A stretch of 16,448 bases of DNA. Source: Jimgerdemannia flammicorona. Lineage: Eukaryota > Mucoromycota > Endogonomycetes > Endogonales > Endogonaceae. The position numbers and the translations under genes are program-made. Every line of letters starts with the position of its first letter. Within the stretch, counting starts at the first letter, position 1. This document shows, one piece after another, positions 1 through 12,735 of this stretch. The notes beneath the pieces were generated by a model. The model made no database searches. It was not told the DNA's origin and worked only from the letters and a program-made list of their open reading frames with translations. The DNA lies in NCBI GenBank assembly GCA_003990745.1, contig RBNI01003194.1, positions 1-16,448 on the forward strand. The letters run 5' to 3'.

Positions 1-27
1 CCCCAACACCCCCCCACCACACCCTAC

Positions 28-3000
28 CTCATCATCCCCCAATGGCGTCGACAGATCGATGCTCATCAGTCCCGAAGTGTCGGCGTCCAAGATCCCCGCC
101 TTAGCCTTCTTGCCGCTAATCGCCGAGTGTGATCCGCGCTTCTTAGCGGGAGCGACCTCGTCCTCGCTTGCGGACATGGCGGCGCCCTCGGGCATCTCCT
201 CCTCGGCGTAAATAATAGGGGCCGGCGGGGAAGGGGTGCGTGTCCTGCGCAAGGATCTCTTCTTTTTGGAATCTTTGATCTCCAGCTTCTTCGACGCGAC
301 TGTGTGGAAAGGAGGGTGTTAAAGCAAGGTCGAGGAGGAGCGGTTTTGGTATGCGGATCGGTCAAACATACCAATCTTGCCGGGACCAATCTCGTCCAGG
401 TTCAGCTTCACGATGGGGATGGTGTCCACGTCAAAGTCGTCTTGTTTTCCCAGGCTCGCTGTAGACCCCTTCGTGGGCCGATCGGCGATGTAGTACGGGT
501 CGTGCTTGAGCCGCTGAATGCGCTCCGCCTGACGCTGCACGTATAAAAACATGTAGGTCGTTTCAGTCTACTTTCCGAACCCACACCTACCCAACACCCG
601 CAATCCGATCCATACTGACCTTCTCCCTCGACGTAGCCTCTTCCTCACTGTCCACAGCCTTTCCCTTCCTCCCTTTCTTCTTCCCCTTCTTCCCCCTGGA
701 CGTCTCGTCATGCTCATATGCGTACCCGAACGAGACCTCAGCCTCGCTCTCGGCACCGCTCTCAGGCAGGGGGTCGTTGATCCAGGCGTCCAGGTCCAGT
801 CCCTCGGGGATGGGAACTTTCTTCTGTGCCTTGGGCGCCACGGGGTTCAACTCATACGAAAAGAAGAGGTTGGGTAGCGCTGTGAGGATCGGGTGCGCCG
901 CCGTCAATCCAGAAGATTGCGCGCTCGAGAGCAAGTCCAGCGTCATGGTCAGAATTTCACGTACATTGCATGCCTGGTGGGGGATTGCGGAAATAGGTGT
1001 GTTAGGTGGATGGGAGCGTGGAACATACCATTTTTATAGGAATATAATCTATTTTGTCCTCCTAAAAAAATAATCTCACGTGCACGAATACTCACTCTCT
1101 CTTGCACCTCGAGATCCACGCTCCTGCAGAACATTCCAACCTTCTCCCTCAGCACCTCGGTGACCTTGACAAATTCAGACTGGACCTCAGCGTCCCACTG
1201 GTTAACGAGGGTGCTGGCCCAGTACGCATAAATCTTGAGGATGTTCTGCACGAAGACCGCCTGTGCCGTGGCCTGGAGTTTCGTTACGCCTGGCTGAAGG
1301 AGAAATTCGAGCGTCGCGGGAATGTTCTGCAGGTAGCTGGGGGATGATGTCGATGAGGGTCAAGGATGACAAGAGATCTGAGCAAGATGATGTGAGATAG
1401 TTTTGTAGAACTCACTTGCAGTACTCGCCGCAGATCCACGCCGCGGCGTAGAGGACTTCGGTATTCGAGTCTTGAAGGGTGGCAGTGTCGAGAAACTTGA
1501 CATCGGATAGTATGCGAAACTATTACAAAAAAAAAAAAAATTCAGGAAAGCCCGAATTAATACCAACGCAGATCATAGGGTACATCGCGAAAAGATCACC
1601 TTTCCACCTCCCATCCTCCTGCACAAACCCACCCCCAACCTTTATCATCATATACCCACCATCATCTTCACACAATACGGCCTAACGCTCTTAACCCTAA
1701 CTCCAACGTCCATGATCTGACCCGTAAGCACGTCGCCGACGCTAACGCCCGCGACATACGTGAGGTCCACAAGCACAGCGACATACCACTCAAAGTTGGT
1801 GACATAGGCGTATGCGTTCTGCGAACAGATGTAGATGATGCGGTGGATGATGTCAGCGCGGTACACAGGATCCAGTAGCGTCGACGGCGGGGGGTACGTT
1901 GTCGTTGGTGACCCATCGTCCTGATCGGGCGGGACAAGATGCGTCATAAGACGCTTCACAATGTCCACTAAGTTCTTTCGGTTCACCTGGAGGAGGAGTG
2001 AGGAAGGGCGGTGTTTAATATGGGGCAAATGGATGGAGGTGAATGGTGAGAGATGCACACGAAGATGTGGGCAAGGTGAACGGTCGTACCATGCCGACGA
2101 TGAGATCGAGCGCGCGGATGCGGATGCTAATGTCCGGGTCGTCGATACATTCCAGGATGAGGTCCTTGTGCTCCGCGACAAGTTTAGGATGCGTCGGCAG
2201 AATCTTGCCTAGGGCAAGCAGACCAATGTATTTCACTGTAGCCCAAACGAGCGCCAATAAGGTTAGCCCTACAAACAATCTGACCACATGCTCACAAACT
2301 CACCTATGTCCAAACCAACATACTGCCCAAAATTCGTATGGAGCCAACAAACTCACAATTCTGATCCGTGTCCTCCAGGAATTTTCGCAGCTTGGACACG
2401 CACATGGCGGCCAGGGCAGTGGCCTGGTTCGGGTCTGCGGCGGTGGCGGCGTCGAGGAAGCCGCCGGTGATGACAGTATAGATGCACTCGTAGAGCAGAG
2501 ACATGGCAGGCGTGGTCTGGATGAGGGTAGTGATAGGCGGGAGTAGCTTCTTGGCTAGACGAGGCTCGAGGGGGGTCAGGGCGCCGAACTAGAAGTAGAG
2601 GTGGAGGAGTGCGCGTCAGATAATTGGGAAGGGGCGACGCTGTGAGGAGGAGAAAAGGGTGAAGGAGGGTACAGACCAGCTTGATGATCTTGATGAGCAT
2701 CCAGTTGTTGGAGGAGGTCGTGAGGATCTTAAAGAGTTGCGGTGCAAGCGAAAGGTAATTTTCTGGCTTCTTGCGCGCCAGCTCGCAAATGACATTCACG
2801 GCCGCGGAAACCACCGCTGGAACCGGTCCATAGAAACCCACAAAAACAGCCCATTAATAAATTACGTTGAGAAACACCATCCCGAAAAACAATCCTACAC
2901 CTCAACTCAACCCGAAATAGCACGACATCACCCCACGCCACACTCACAAGGATCCGGATCCTCCAGCCGTTCCTTGAGCCTCCCGAAGCTCAGTCTCAGC

Positions 3001-3686
3001 CCCTCGGGGAACTTGAGGAAGACCTTGTATAGCACCAGCACGACCTTCTTGCGGATATACGGCCGCGAATGGTTCAGCATCGACACCAAGTCCTGGCACA
3101 GATCCCGCGCCAGATCCGGCGTTAGGATGTGCGAAAGCCCGTTAATCGTGATGCCGATGTCCAATGGGTTCGGCGAGCCGAGATCCTATGAGAGGTAGGG
3201 TATCGCTCGAATGAGGATGGAGCGCGTAGCCAACTAGCAGCAACAAGCAGTTCTTGAGGAATCCTCACTTTTTTTATGAGGTTGGTTGTCAGCATGAGCA
3301 CGTCAGTATCCTGCTGGAAGGATTGCGCGGCCGCCAGGTAACCAGTGCGTTTGGCCAAGAATTTTGGCGAGGACATGACCTCGACGATATGGAACGAGGC
3401 CCAGGACATGTCGTATCCGAGCATTTGAAGCTACGAATTTAAAATCGCAAACAAGTACAAGCATAAGCATCAGCAGCTGATGGATCACGTTGACGCGTCA
3501 CTTTTTTACTGTCTTTGGTTCGATAGGTACATATGTTAGCTTGGCGATGGCGACGGCCTTGATGTCCGGGTCATTGGACTTGCATTCCTGGCGGATCTCC
3601 TGGAGACATACTGCAATGTACTTTTGGTCATTCTTCTTGTTTGCGCGTATGCCTCGTATGAGGTCTGTGAGAGATTTCTCAAACAT
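28..3686 (-). CDS. APL5: AP-3 complex subunit delta (large adaptin), 3' end outside window
   Basis: Delta adaptin of the AP-3 coat, which sorts cargo from Golgi/endosomes to the vacuole. Exons read on the minus strand: 3686-3531, 3430-3269, 3185-2948, 2816-2677, 2588-2357, 2235-2090, 1986-1660, 1519-1416, 1336-1096, 973-620, 534-372, 299-28; all joins keep frame, giving 845 residues. Residues 1 to about 590 form the adaptin N-terminal solenoid, with family-typical strings such as LTDLIRGIRANKK (7-19), GYDMSWASF, TPDLARDL, RPYIRKK, NWMLIKIIKLFGALTPLEPR, NFEWYVAVLVDLT and EVLYAAAWICGEY. NPVAPKAQKK...GLDLDAWINDPL (625-651) is the signature that follows the trunk. A charged Lys/Glu-rich hinge comes next. 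The last exon ends in DLSTPLGDDE at a GTAGGG donor, so the C-terminal hinge and ear lie left of the window. The start is the first in-frame ATG (3686); the frame stays open upstream without another ATG. Family assignment is very sure; individual splice sites are inferred from GT/AG and family alignment from memory. Confidence 0.95.
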
Positions 3687-3995
3687 TTGTTGGTGTGGTG
3701 GGTCGAGGTCGAACAGAGGCTGAGTGAAATTCCAGATGTTGACGACCAGTCGTACCACATAGTCCTCGCGAGCCACATTCTCTGTGTGACGTCATCACCT
3801 GTCCTCCACTATATCAAGCCCTCCACTCCACCAATTTCGTTCCTCCTTGATCACGCATCAAATTCATGCCTACATCCCGCGTGAACCCCATGCCCTCCCT
3901 GCCTGACCCCATCACAATACCAAATACCCCCTTTTCTACCATGTACTCATCCCTTCTCTCTCCTCCCCCCACACAAAACCCTATTGCAACTCACC
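3687..3995. promoter_or_regulatory. Divergent promoter between AP-3 delta and the Mpo1-like gene
   Basis: This is 309 bp between two divergent start codons. It contains a perfect TGACGTCA palindrome and a long C/T-rich stretch (about 3890-3975) leading into the plus-strand ATG, typical of fungal 5' leaders. No clear TATA box is seen. On the minus side the AP-3 reading frame stays open without an ATG up to at least 3776, and ATGs at 3778 and 3767 open a different frame. Transcription of AP-3 delta therefore probably starts downstream of 3767. Shared regulation of the two genes is an inference. Confidence 0.6.
3787..3794. promoter_or_regulatory. CRE palindrome TGACGTCA in the divergent promoter
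   Basis: A perfect 8-bp CRE (ATF/CREB-type bZIP site) lies 101 bp upstream of the AP-3 delta start and 202 bp upstream of the Mpo1-like start. The sequence match is exact; function is inferred from position. Confidence 0.5.
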
Positions 3996-4813
3996 ATGTC
4001 CAACCTCTTCAACCTCAAGTACCAGCTGGTCCAGTACGGCGTCCACCACAACAACCGCGTCAACATTCTCATCCATCTTGTCTGCGTCCCCGTCATCCTC
4101 TGGACTGCCATGGTATTTCTCGCCAATACCGGGCCTCTCGTCGACCCGGCCGCTCACGCCGGGCCCATCTTCGCCTGGATCCTGCGGGCGTTCGGGCCCG
4201 ACGGAGCTCTGGCGCTGACTTTATTCTACGTTAACTACTACTTCCTGTTGGCGCCGGACGCGGCGGTAAGTTGCTCTGCCCCAGCAATGAGATTTTTTTA
4301 TTATGGGAAAAGAAGTTAGAATGCTACTGATTCTTTTCCTTTGTACGATTCCACTTCCCACAGATTCTTTATATCCCCATCCTCTTCTTCATGAGCCTCA
4401 CTGCTACCCAGTTCAACCATTACAACGCGAATGCCAACCAGATCGCGGCGTCCCTTCACATCGTCTCCTGGATCCTGCAGTTCATTGGTCACGGTCTGAC
4501 CGAAAAGAGGAATCCCAAGCTGATGGATAACCTCGTCCAAGGTAGATTTTCGGCTGTTTATTCTTATGTTCGTTCTTATGTTCAGAGGATCCGACAAAAC
4601 TCGTGAACACAATCTCTCTCCCGTTCTTTTATCCCACACAAACGTTCCCTTCCCACCTTAGCCGTCGTCCTAGCGCCCTTCTTTGTCTTCTACGAGATTC
4701 TCTTCGCCTTCGGCTTCCATCCGGAGCTTAAGGCGGAGGTACAACAGGCCGTCGACGCCGACATCAAGGCGTTCAAGACTGCGAGAGCGATCCCGATCAT
4801 CAAGGTGAACTAG
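3996..4813 (+). CDS. MPO1: Mpo1-like (DUF962/YGL010w) 2-hydroxy fatty acid dioxygenase family membrane protein
   Basis: Exons 3996-4265, 4364-4541 and 4662-4813 join in frame to 199 residues (introns 98 and 120 nt, GTAAGT and GTAGAT donors). The yeast family member Mpo1 is an ER-membrane, iron-dependent dioxygenase that removes one carbon from 2-hydroxy fatty acids in phytosphingosine breakdown; that function is established for yeast and assumed here by homology. Visible family marks are the N-terminal QYGVHHNNRVNILIH (residues 13-27, His17/18/27) and the second block NHYNANANQIAASLHIVSW (108-126), followed by QFIGHGLTEKRNPKLMDNLVQ-type sequence (His133, DNLVQ 145-149). These conserved histidines are the likely metal ligands. 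Hydrophobic segments near 24-45, 70-102 and 150-167 fit a multi-pass membrane protein. The start at 3996 has a good context (CACCATGTC); an upstream TTG codon is not a start. Length is typical of fungal members. Confidence 0.9.
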
Positions 4814-5052
4814 AAAGAGGGCGGGTGCCGCGGTTCATAGTGGTTTGAAGGGACTGAATGTGACGTAGTTCTCTATTGGCTTGTACGGCCACGGTGTGTC
4901 GTTTTATTATCAATTTTGTATCATAATCCGTCGAGGAATTCCGTAGGAAGTGATATACCCATGCGAATATACCTTTATTTATTACCTACATGTTCACCGT
5001 TTCGGAAAGTTCAACAGCTTCTACTATTCACCCCACCATCCTAATCCAACCC

Positions 5053-5078
5053 AATCAACACAGTAAGACGTGTTGATT
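5053..5078. repeat. Hairpin with perfect 9-bp arms, 240 bp past the Mpo1-like stop
   Basis: AATCAACAC (5053-5061) and GTGTTGATT (5070-5078) are exact reverse complements separated by 8 nt. It sits just before the tandem repeat and could be a 3'-end structure or the edge of the repeat. No function is shown. Confidence 0.45.
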
Positions 5079-5082
5079 AGGG

Positions 5083-5490
5083 AATCCTGTTTGTTTGGGG
5101 GGAGTAAAATCAAAAGAGTACCAGCGATAGCAAGCAGGGTGCCCATTTGCGGGTTATCGTCTTCCACCACCAAGGCATCCTATTTGTTTGGGCAAAAGAA
5201 GGGGAAGTAAGATCGGTACCAACGAATAGTTAGCAGGGTTTGTCGCCTTCTACCTGTTTGTTTGGGCAAAGGAAGGAGAAGATTGGAACGACCCATCCGG
5301 TTTATTTGGACACGGAGGGAGGTATGATCAGAATCGTATCAGCGATAGTAAAGCAGGGTGCCCGTTTGCGAGTTGCTGTCCTCCACCACCAGGGCATTCT
5401 ATTTGTTTGGGCAATGAAAGGGGAAGTAAATCGGATCAGCACCAACGATAATAAGCAGGGTGTTGTCCCCGGCCACCGAGGGCATCCAGA
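5083..5490. repeat. Degenerate tandem repeat, about 4 copies of an 83-120 bp unit
   Basis: Two landmarks alternate. The first is a TTTGTTTGGG-like block at about 5090, 5173, 5256, 5300 (as TTTATTTGGA) and 5402. The second is an ACCARCGATAG...AGCAGGGT block at about 5120, 5217, 5337 and 5440. Units 1, 3 and 4 also share the phrases GGTGCCC..TTTGCG and CCACCACC.AGGGCAT. The copies have diverged and vary in length, so this is an old tandem array. It has no convincing coding capacity and no terminal inverted repeats. Confidence 0.7.
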
Positions 5491-6377
5491 CTGGCCCTGT
5501 GTTTTGGGAGAGATGGAAAAATTTGGGAAGCGATCAGTCTGCATATCTCATTTTTTTTAAAAGTGCTTTGCTTTTAATACTCGCTCCCGCCTCTCTCCCG
5601 TTCCTTTCCGATAATTTTGAGTGAGTATTAGATTATGCATATTACGCGTCGAGGTCGAACTGCACTATCCCTCGGTTTCTTTGAAGCAAGCACATGCGCC
5701 GCGTACAAAGGCTAGAAAATTAGAGAAGTTTGGCGATCCCTTGTAAACCCCACAAAAGAGCAAAAGGGTGGACGGGCTGAAAGAATCGATTTGCAGAATG
5801 GGAAAAGGGGGTTCAGCAGTGGTGGGCGGATGGATTGAATCGGCTAACTGTAGCTAACACTATAGTTAGCTAGCTAAAAAAGCCAAGCCCCCTCCCATCA
5901 AGCAAAGATCCTCCGAGCGCATTGTGTCGTAAGGTTGTTCGGTCTGTGAGGAGCTCCTTCTGAGACGTGGATGTATCGAGTTTTTCACAACCCAATCCTT
6001 TTATAGGATTAAAGTTGACAGGATCACGTGCACAGACTATCATTAGGAGAAAATCTTAAATGCATGTAAGACTAACGAGCGCAGGAGGCAGGCGGGTTTC
6101 TTCCGACGGTTGGTGCTGTGGACTTTGGCCTAATGGACAGCGAGATATATTTTACGTGAAGAATTTTATTCCACTACGACAAACGTTGACCCCATCCGTA
6201 CGCAAACACAGTACAGATGGGTTCACGATGGTAAGAATGAAAAAAAAAAAAAAAACAATAATCTACATAGAGAAAAAAAGGAATCGTGCGTGGAAAACAG
6301 ACGAAGTACAAGACGAGAGAGAGCGCCGAAACGACGAGATTCATATGTACGATCACGAAAGTTCGAACGGACGAAAA

Positions 6378-6385
6378 TGACGTCA
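6378..6385. promoter_or_regulatory. CRE palindrome TGACGTCA, 3' of GFA1
   Basis: An exact TGACGTCA lies 112 bp beyond the GFA1 stop codon. The match is certain. Its position is not near a start codon I can support, so activity here is doubtful. Confidence 0.3.
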
Positions 6386-6497
6386 CATCGGACACACCCA
6401 AACACCTCCTTGTCTCCTTCCTTCAGATACTCGTTTTTTTTTTTTTCTTGTTAACAATCGGTATATGTGTCGCAAACGGTCTCAGTGTTAGATCTCC

Positions 6498-9375
<2,878 letters not shown>

Positions 9376-9503
9376 TTTGGAATTTGTTTAAGAAAGAGAG
9401 GGGGTAGGAAAAGAGGGTTGTGAATGGGGTATCGGGGCGAGTGTGTGCAGAGACAGAAGAGAGGGAGAGAAAGGAGATGTTTTTTTGACGGGGTATTCGC
9501 GCG

Positions 9504-9513
9504 TATATATATA
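9504..9513 (-). promoter_or_regulatory. TATA-like element upstream of GFA1
   Basis: TATATATATA lies about 130 bp upstream of the GFA1 ATG. It is followed on the minus strand by a C/T-rich leader just before the start codon. Spacing fits a fungal TATA box; the assignment is inferred. Confidence 0.45.
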
Positions 9514-10432
9514 GGGGCTTTTTTTCGCGCGGGTCAGTTAGGAAGGACCCAGATTAGCAGCTTTGATCAGGGGGGCTTGCTACGGCCAAATCAATTGGTC
9601 CCGCATCTGCCGCACATCGCTTGTCACTGCACCCACGCACCCACACCCGACTTTTTATCGCCTCCAGGCCCCCCCCCTTCACCGACCAATCCCACCGGTC
9701 CGAACGACCTGCCATGCTCCCCTCCTTCACACCCCCCCCCAAAAAAAAACACCACTCATGCTTTCAGTCATTCCTGTCCGCCAAAACATATTTCCCCCCC
9801 TCGTCTACTTCCACGTGACGGACCCACCTTATTCGAGAGTCTTCTTCCTTTTCCCTTCCCAGAACTCGGCAACATGAAATTAATCCAAAATATCGACCAG
9901 CATGCTGTTCGATTGCAGTTTTCGTCCACACCGCAGATCCCGTTCATATTCTATTTTCGCTTTTTATTTTTATCCCTTCTCCAATCCCGCTCTGCACCAT
10001 ACACGCGAACGCCGAGTCATTCACCCCACATGGCCCGTCAGGACAACGTGCACCAACCCTCAATCCGTGTCGAGGTCACAGCCTTTCTGGGTGCGGACTC
10101 TTCCTTGTTTTCCTCTGGCACTGCCAGTCACGGTCCCCTCGTGGACGTGCACCCGCGGAACCCCAGCAGATTGGCGGGACGAAGGTATGGAGCGCCAGTC
10201 CTTTGCAGATGTCGGGGCACCAACAGGCAGAACAAACAAAATAAACGGCGTCAAGATCAATTGATGTATAGTTCCGCCGGTATTTGTTTGTAGTGTCGCC
10301 GGTGTCGCCGGTGTCGGTTCTAGTTTTGACAGCCGAAACGCATGATCAAAAAATCGTACACCACTGGGTCCTTTCGACGCCATCCTCCCTTCTGCCACAC
10401 GGTGCACAGCCCATCCCTCTGACCCACACCGT

Positions 10433-10461
10433 GGTACCATTAGCTCGAACCTAATGGTTCC
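10433..10461. repeat. Hairpin with 11-bp arms and 7-nt loop
   Basis: GGTACCATTAG (10433-10443) pairs with CTAATGGTTCC (10451-10461) with one mismatch around the loop CTCGAAC. The loop resembles a T-arm, but no D-arm, anticodon arm or acceptor stem can be built, so this is not called a tRNA. Confidence 0.5.
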
Positions 10462-11500
10462 AACCATCGATAGTTGTCTTAGGCGCGGCCAGCTGTCCTA
10501 CGCCACGGCCAGCTGACCTCTCCGGATGACGAAAGGACGATCCGGATTTATTTTTTTCTTTCGATCGCGTATCCATGTTTGGTTCGCGAAATGTGTCATA
10601 AAACAAGCCGTTTCATTTGCCACCTCCGCGGACCGTCATTGAATACACGCCGAAGCCGAATATCGGAATATCCAAGAAAGCCCTTTACACAAGAAAACTA
10701 TCAATGCCTAGTGGTCGTTTCCACGGTAACGGTTGATCTAAATATACTTTGATCGAGATAACAACCCCGCACTCGGGACGGTCGCGTCGCGCACCTTCCG
10801 ATGATGCGATTTGGTGCGATTTGGGAAGCGCATCGTATACATACGTACATGAGCCGCACCCCTGAGCCGATCATCTTATCAGCAGCGGAAAGATAACGCC
10901 TTTGGATCCGATCGGGATTACCGCACGAGGCGCCATGCTGCGGTTTGCGTTCCTCTACTCATGCAACGTCCATTATTGAGCGTGAAGATCGACGGCTTAG
11001 CCATCTCGTGCTTTATCCCGCGCGACGCTATATTTTCTCTGGACTGCATGATCTAGCAACCTTGATGCAAAACAGCTCATGTGTAATTCATTTGCATGAT
11101 GTATAGTGTCCCATGATGAATTGGTGATTTATTCGACGAGCCCACGATCGATATGATGGCATGGCCGAAAGAGCAAACGCAAACGGCGGCGCAGGATATG
11201 TTGACCTAATTTGGGTATCAGTATTGAATAAGCCAGCGGTACCCTGGACTGTAAGAGGAGCATTATTCCCTGTTTAGCATTTGGGGGTCGGTTCGTAAAT
11301 TCTTATCCTTGCTTAATATGACATCGTCTGGCAATGATATCTTCGACACTATCTTTTGCTGCGGAACAAACGGTTTTGTGAAAATTTGGCTGAAGGCGAA
11401 GGGTGTTGAAATTTAAAAATAATAGACTATGTGAGATGTATAAACAACAGAACTGTAATACTGTAATACAATACTGTAGTTTGTGTCATCACAATTAGGG

Positions 11501-11508
11501 TGACGTCA
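11501..11508. promoter_or_regulatory. CRE palindrome TGACGTCA upstream of TIM9
   Basis: An exact TGACGTCA sits 88 bp upstream of the TIM9 ATG, in the position expected for a proximal promoter element bound by an ATF/CREB-type bZIP factor. The match is certain; use is inferred. Confidence 0.5.
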
Positions 11509-11595
11509 TCGACTTTGCTTGTGACAATCATTTGCAAAAACCTCTTCGAGATCAACATCAACAAAACCACCACTCTACCACGGGTACCTCCAAAC

Positions 11596-12041
11596 ATGGA
11601 CTTCTCGAGATACAACGCCGCGGAGCAGGCCCAGATCCAGGCCATGGTCGAGCAAAAGCAGGTGAGTTTCTGGTGTTATCTGCATGGCATTCATATAATG
11701 TATTGACGTTCTTTTGTGTTTTCTCGCATTCCTGCAGATGAAGGATTTCTTGAAAATGTATCAGAACCTCGTCGAAAGATGCTTCAACGACTGCGTTAGC
11801 GACTTCTCTTCCAAGGCGGTATCGACGAAAGAGGTAAGCATCTACAGATCCTCTTGTCTTTGATACCTGGCGCCTTTCTCGCCGCTCTCCAGCTGGCGAA
11901 GGACATGCCTAAAAATTCATTACCATCTTCCAGCAAACCTGCATCACCCGGTGCTTCGGCAAAATTCTTGGCGCCTCCGAACGCGTGGGTGAGCGTTTCA
12001 GTGAGCTGAACCAGCAGATGATGATGGGTCAGCAGCAGTAA
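11596..12041 (+). CDS. TIM9: Mitochondrial import inner membrane translocase subunit Tim9
   Basis: Small Tim chaperone of the intermembrane space. With Tim10 it forms the hexamer that carries hydrophobic carrier and beta-barrel precursors to TIM22 or SAM. Exons 11596-11661, 11738-11833 and 11934-12041 join in phase 0 to 89 residues; introns are 76 and 100 nt with GTGAGT and GTAAGC donors. The twin CX3C motif is complete: Cys37-FND-Cys41, then 15 residues, then Cys57-ITR-Cys61, the same spacing as known Tim9. The phrases EQKQMKDF, LVERCF and KEQTCI, and a C-terminal Gln/Met tail, identify Tim9 rather than Tim8, 10 or 13. There is no presequence, as expected for this class, which is imported by Mia40. 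The stop codon TAA is formed by the first bases of a long A tract. Confidence 0.96.
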
Positions 12042-12070
12042 AAAAAAGAAAAAAAAAAAAAAAAAAAAAA
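12040..12070 (+). repeat. A8-G-A22 tract starting inside the TIM9 stop codon
   Basis: A 31-nt purine tract begins at the second base of TAA and runs into the 3' UTR. It is genomic, since the gene still has introns and 3' UTR-like sequence follows. Confidence 0.9.
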
Positions 12071-12194
12071 TAGGCTCTTCTGCGAGCATCTTGCGTTGTA
12101 TATAGCCCCTTTGATGTTTCGCTGGATCAAATAGACGCTTTCTTTGGTATGCGACAATCGCTGTTACATATCCTTTTCGAATGCTGCAAGCGGC

Positions 12195-12200
12195 AATAAA
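12195..12200 (+). terminator. AATAAA polyadenylation signal for TIM9
   Basis: A canonical AATAAA lies 154 nt past the TIM9 stop on the same strand, the first such hexamer downstream. The role is inferred from sequence and spacing. Confidence 0.5.
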
Positions 12201-12540
12201 CTTTCCTCATCCAATGGCCACTCTGATCACCGCCACCCGCGAATCTCACATCGTAAATATCAATATAACATGTCCCTTCCACCGCGGCTCATGGTACCTG
12301 GATAACGTTGATACTCAGTATGGGATCTGACCGTTGTGGAATGAAAAACAGACATTAAGTGATCTCTGATGCAACATACAAAATCATGCAAGGAACATAA
12401 ACTCAACAAAAGGCGCTTCCACAGGTGCGTAAATTCCCTGGTCACATACGTCATTCGTAGTATAAGTAATGTGATAAACAAGCTGAACACTGCAACCATA
12501 TGACCAGTATTTAAGGAGATTTCTGTTAAAACCATGGTTA

Positions 12541-12612
12541 AGTTCTGAGATAATGGTAGTTCTTATCTCAGAACCACCATTATCTCAGAACCACCATTAT
12601 CTCAGAACTATC
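12541..12612. repeat. Inverted repeat (23-bp arms, 6-nt loop) fused to a 17-bp direct repeat
   Basis: The left arm 12541-12563 and right arm 12570-12592 are reverse complements with two mismatches around the loop TATCTC. The right side continues as a 17-bp direct repeat, unit TATCTCAGAACCACCAT, present about 2.8 times from 12564. The structure could fold into a strong hairpin or be the end of a small non-autonomous element; no target-site duplication was recognised. Confidence 0.75.
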
Positions 12613-12728
12613 GTTTTGACGGAAATCCCCTCATCTGTGTAACAGTGGTGCACACGCCACCATTCCAAGAGTCTTCGTCTCGGCGCGATGAAGTGCACGG
12701 CCTGAGTTACACAATCTCTCATGTCATG

Positions 12729-12735
12729 TATAAAT
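12729..12735 (+). promoter_or_regulatory. TATAAAT element upstream of the broken inhibitor copy
   Basis: TATAAAT lies 104 bp upstream of the copy-1 ATG. The aligned position in unit 2 (14815-14821) reads CATAAAT, 96 bp upstream of the intact gene. The sequence difference is certain; its effect on expression is unknown. Confidence 0.4.

Larger units (their letters stand above)
4814..6497. other. Intergenic region between convergent Mpo1-like and GFA1 genes
   Basis: No protein can be supported here. The region must hold the 3' ends of both genes. It contains a short hairpin at 5053-5078 (AATCAACAC / GTGTTGATT, 8-nt loop), a degenerate tandem repeat (5083-5490), an A15-type run near 6241 and a CRE palindrome at 6378-6385. 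Short open frames in this stretch are low-complexity or lack family resemblance. Confidence 0.7.
9376..11595. other. Long divergent intergenic region between GFA1 and TIM9
   Basis: These 2.2 kb show no gene I recognise. The GFA1-proximal half is C/T-rich with homopolymer runs (for example C9 then A9 near 9730-9750), a CACGTG at 9812-9817, a short GTGTCGCCG tandem (about 10292-10313) and a hairpin at 10433-10461. A 289-codon plus-strand open frame (9424-10293) is Pro/Ser/Phe-rich with no domain and is judged chance. The TIM9-proximal half is AT-richer and has a CRE close to the gene. Confidence 0.6.
12042..12702. other. Intergenic spacer between TIM9 and the inhibitor duplication
   Basis: It holds the TIM9 3' UTR and then AT-rich sequence ending in a palindromic and tandem repeat (12541-12612). 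A 91-codon minus-strand open frame (12260-12535) shows no family resemblance and is not called. Confidence 0.6.

Noticed and set aside
2659..3198. 179-codon plus-strand open frame
   Set aside because: It is antisense to exons 3 and 4 of AP-3 delta, whose protein is clearly recognised.
5053..5490. Possible CRISPR-like array
   Set aside because: Units are long, diverged and unevenly spaced, without short identical repeats separated by unique spacers; the genome is eukaryotic.
6120..6150. tRNA-like phrase TGGCCTAATGGA
   Set aside because: It resembles a D-arm, but no acceptor stem, anticodon arm or T-arm can be paired around it.
6174..6405. Small hydrophobic minus-strand frames
   Set aside because: They are produced by an A-run read as Phe and lie in the GFA1 3' region with no family match.
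9424..10293. 289-codon plus-strand open frame
   Set aside because: It overlaps the GFA1 promoter and leader, is Pro/Ser/Phe-rich with homopolymer-encoded runs, shows no domain, and the alternate frames look equally protein-like.
10060..10467. 135-codon minus-strand open frame
   Set aside because: No family resemblance, and it ends across the hairpin at 10433-10461; judged chance in GC-rich intergenic DNA.
12260..12535. 91-codon minus-strand frame with a hydrophobic segment
   Set aside because: No homologue recognised, no splice or promoter context, AT-rich spacer.
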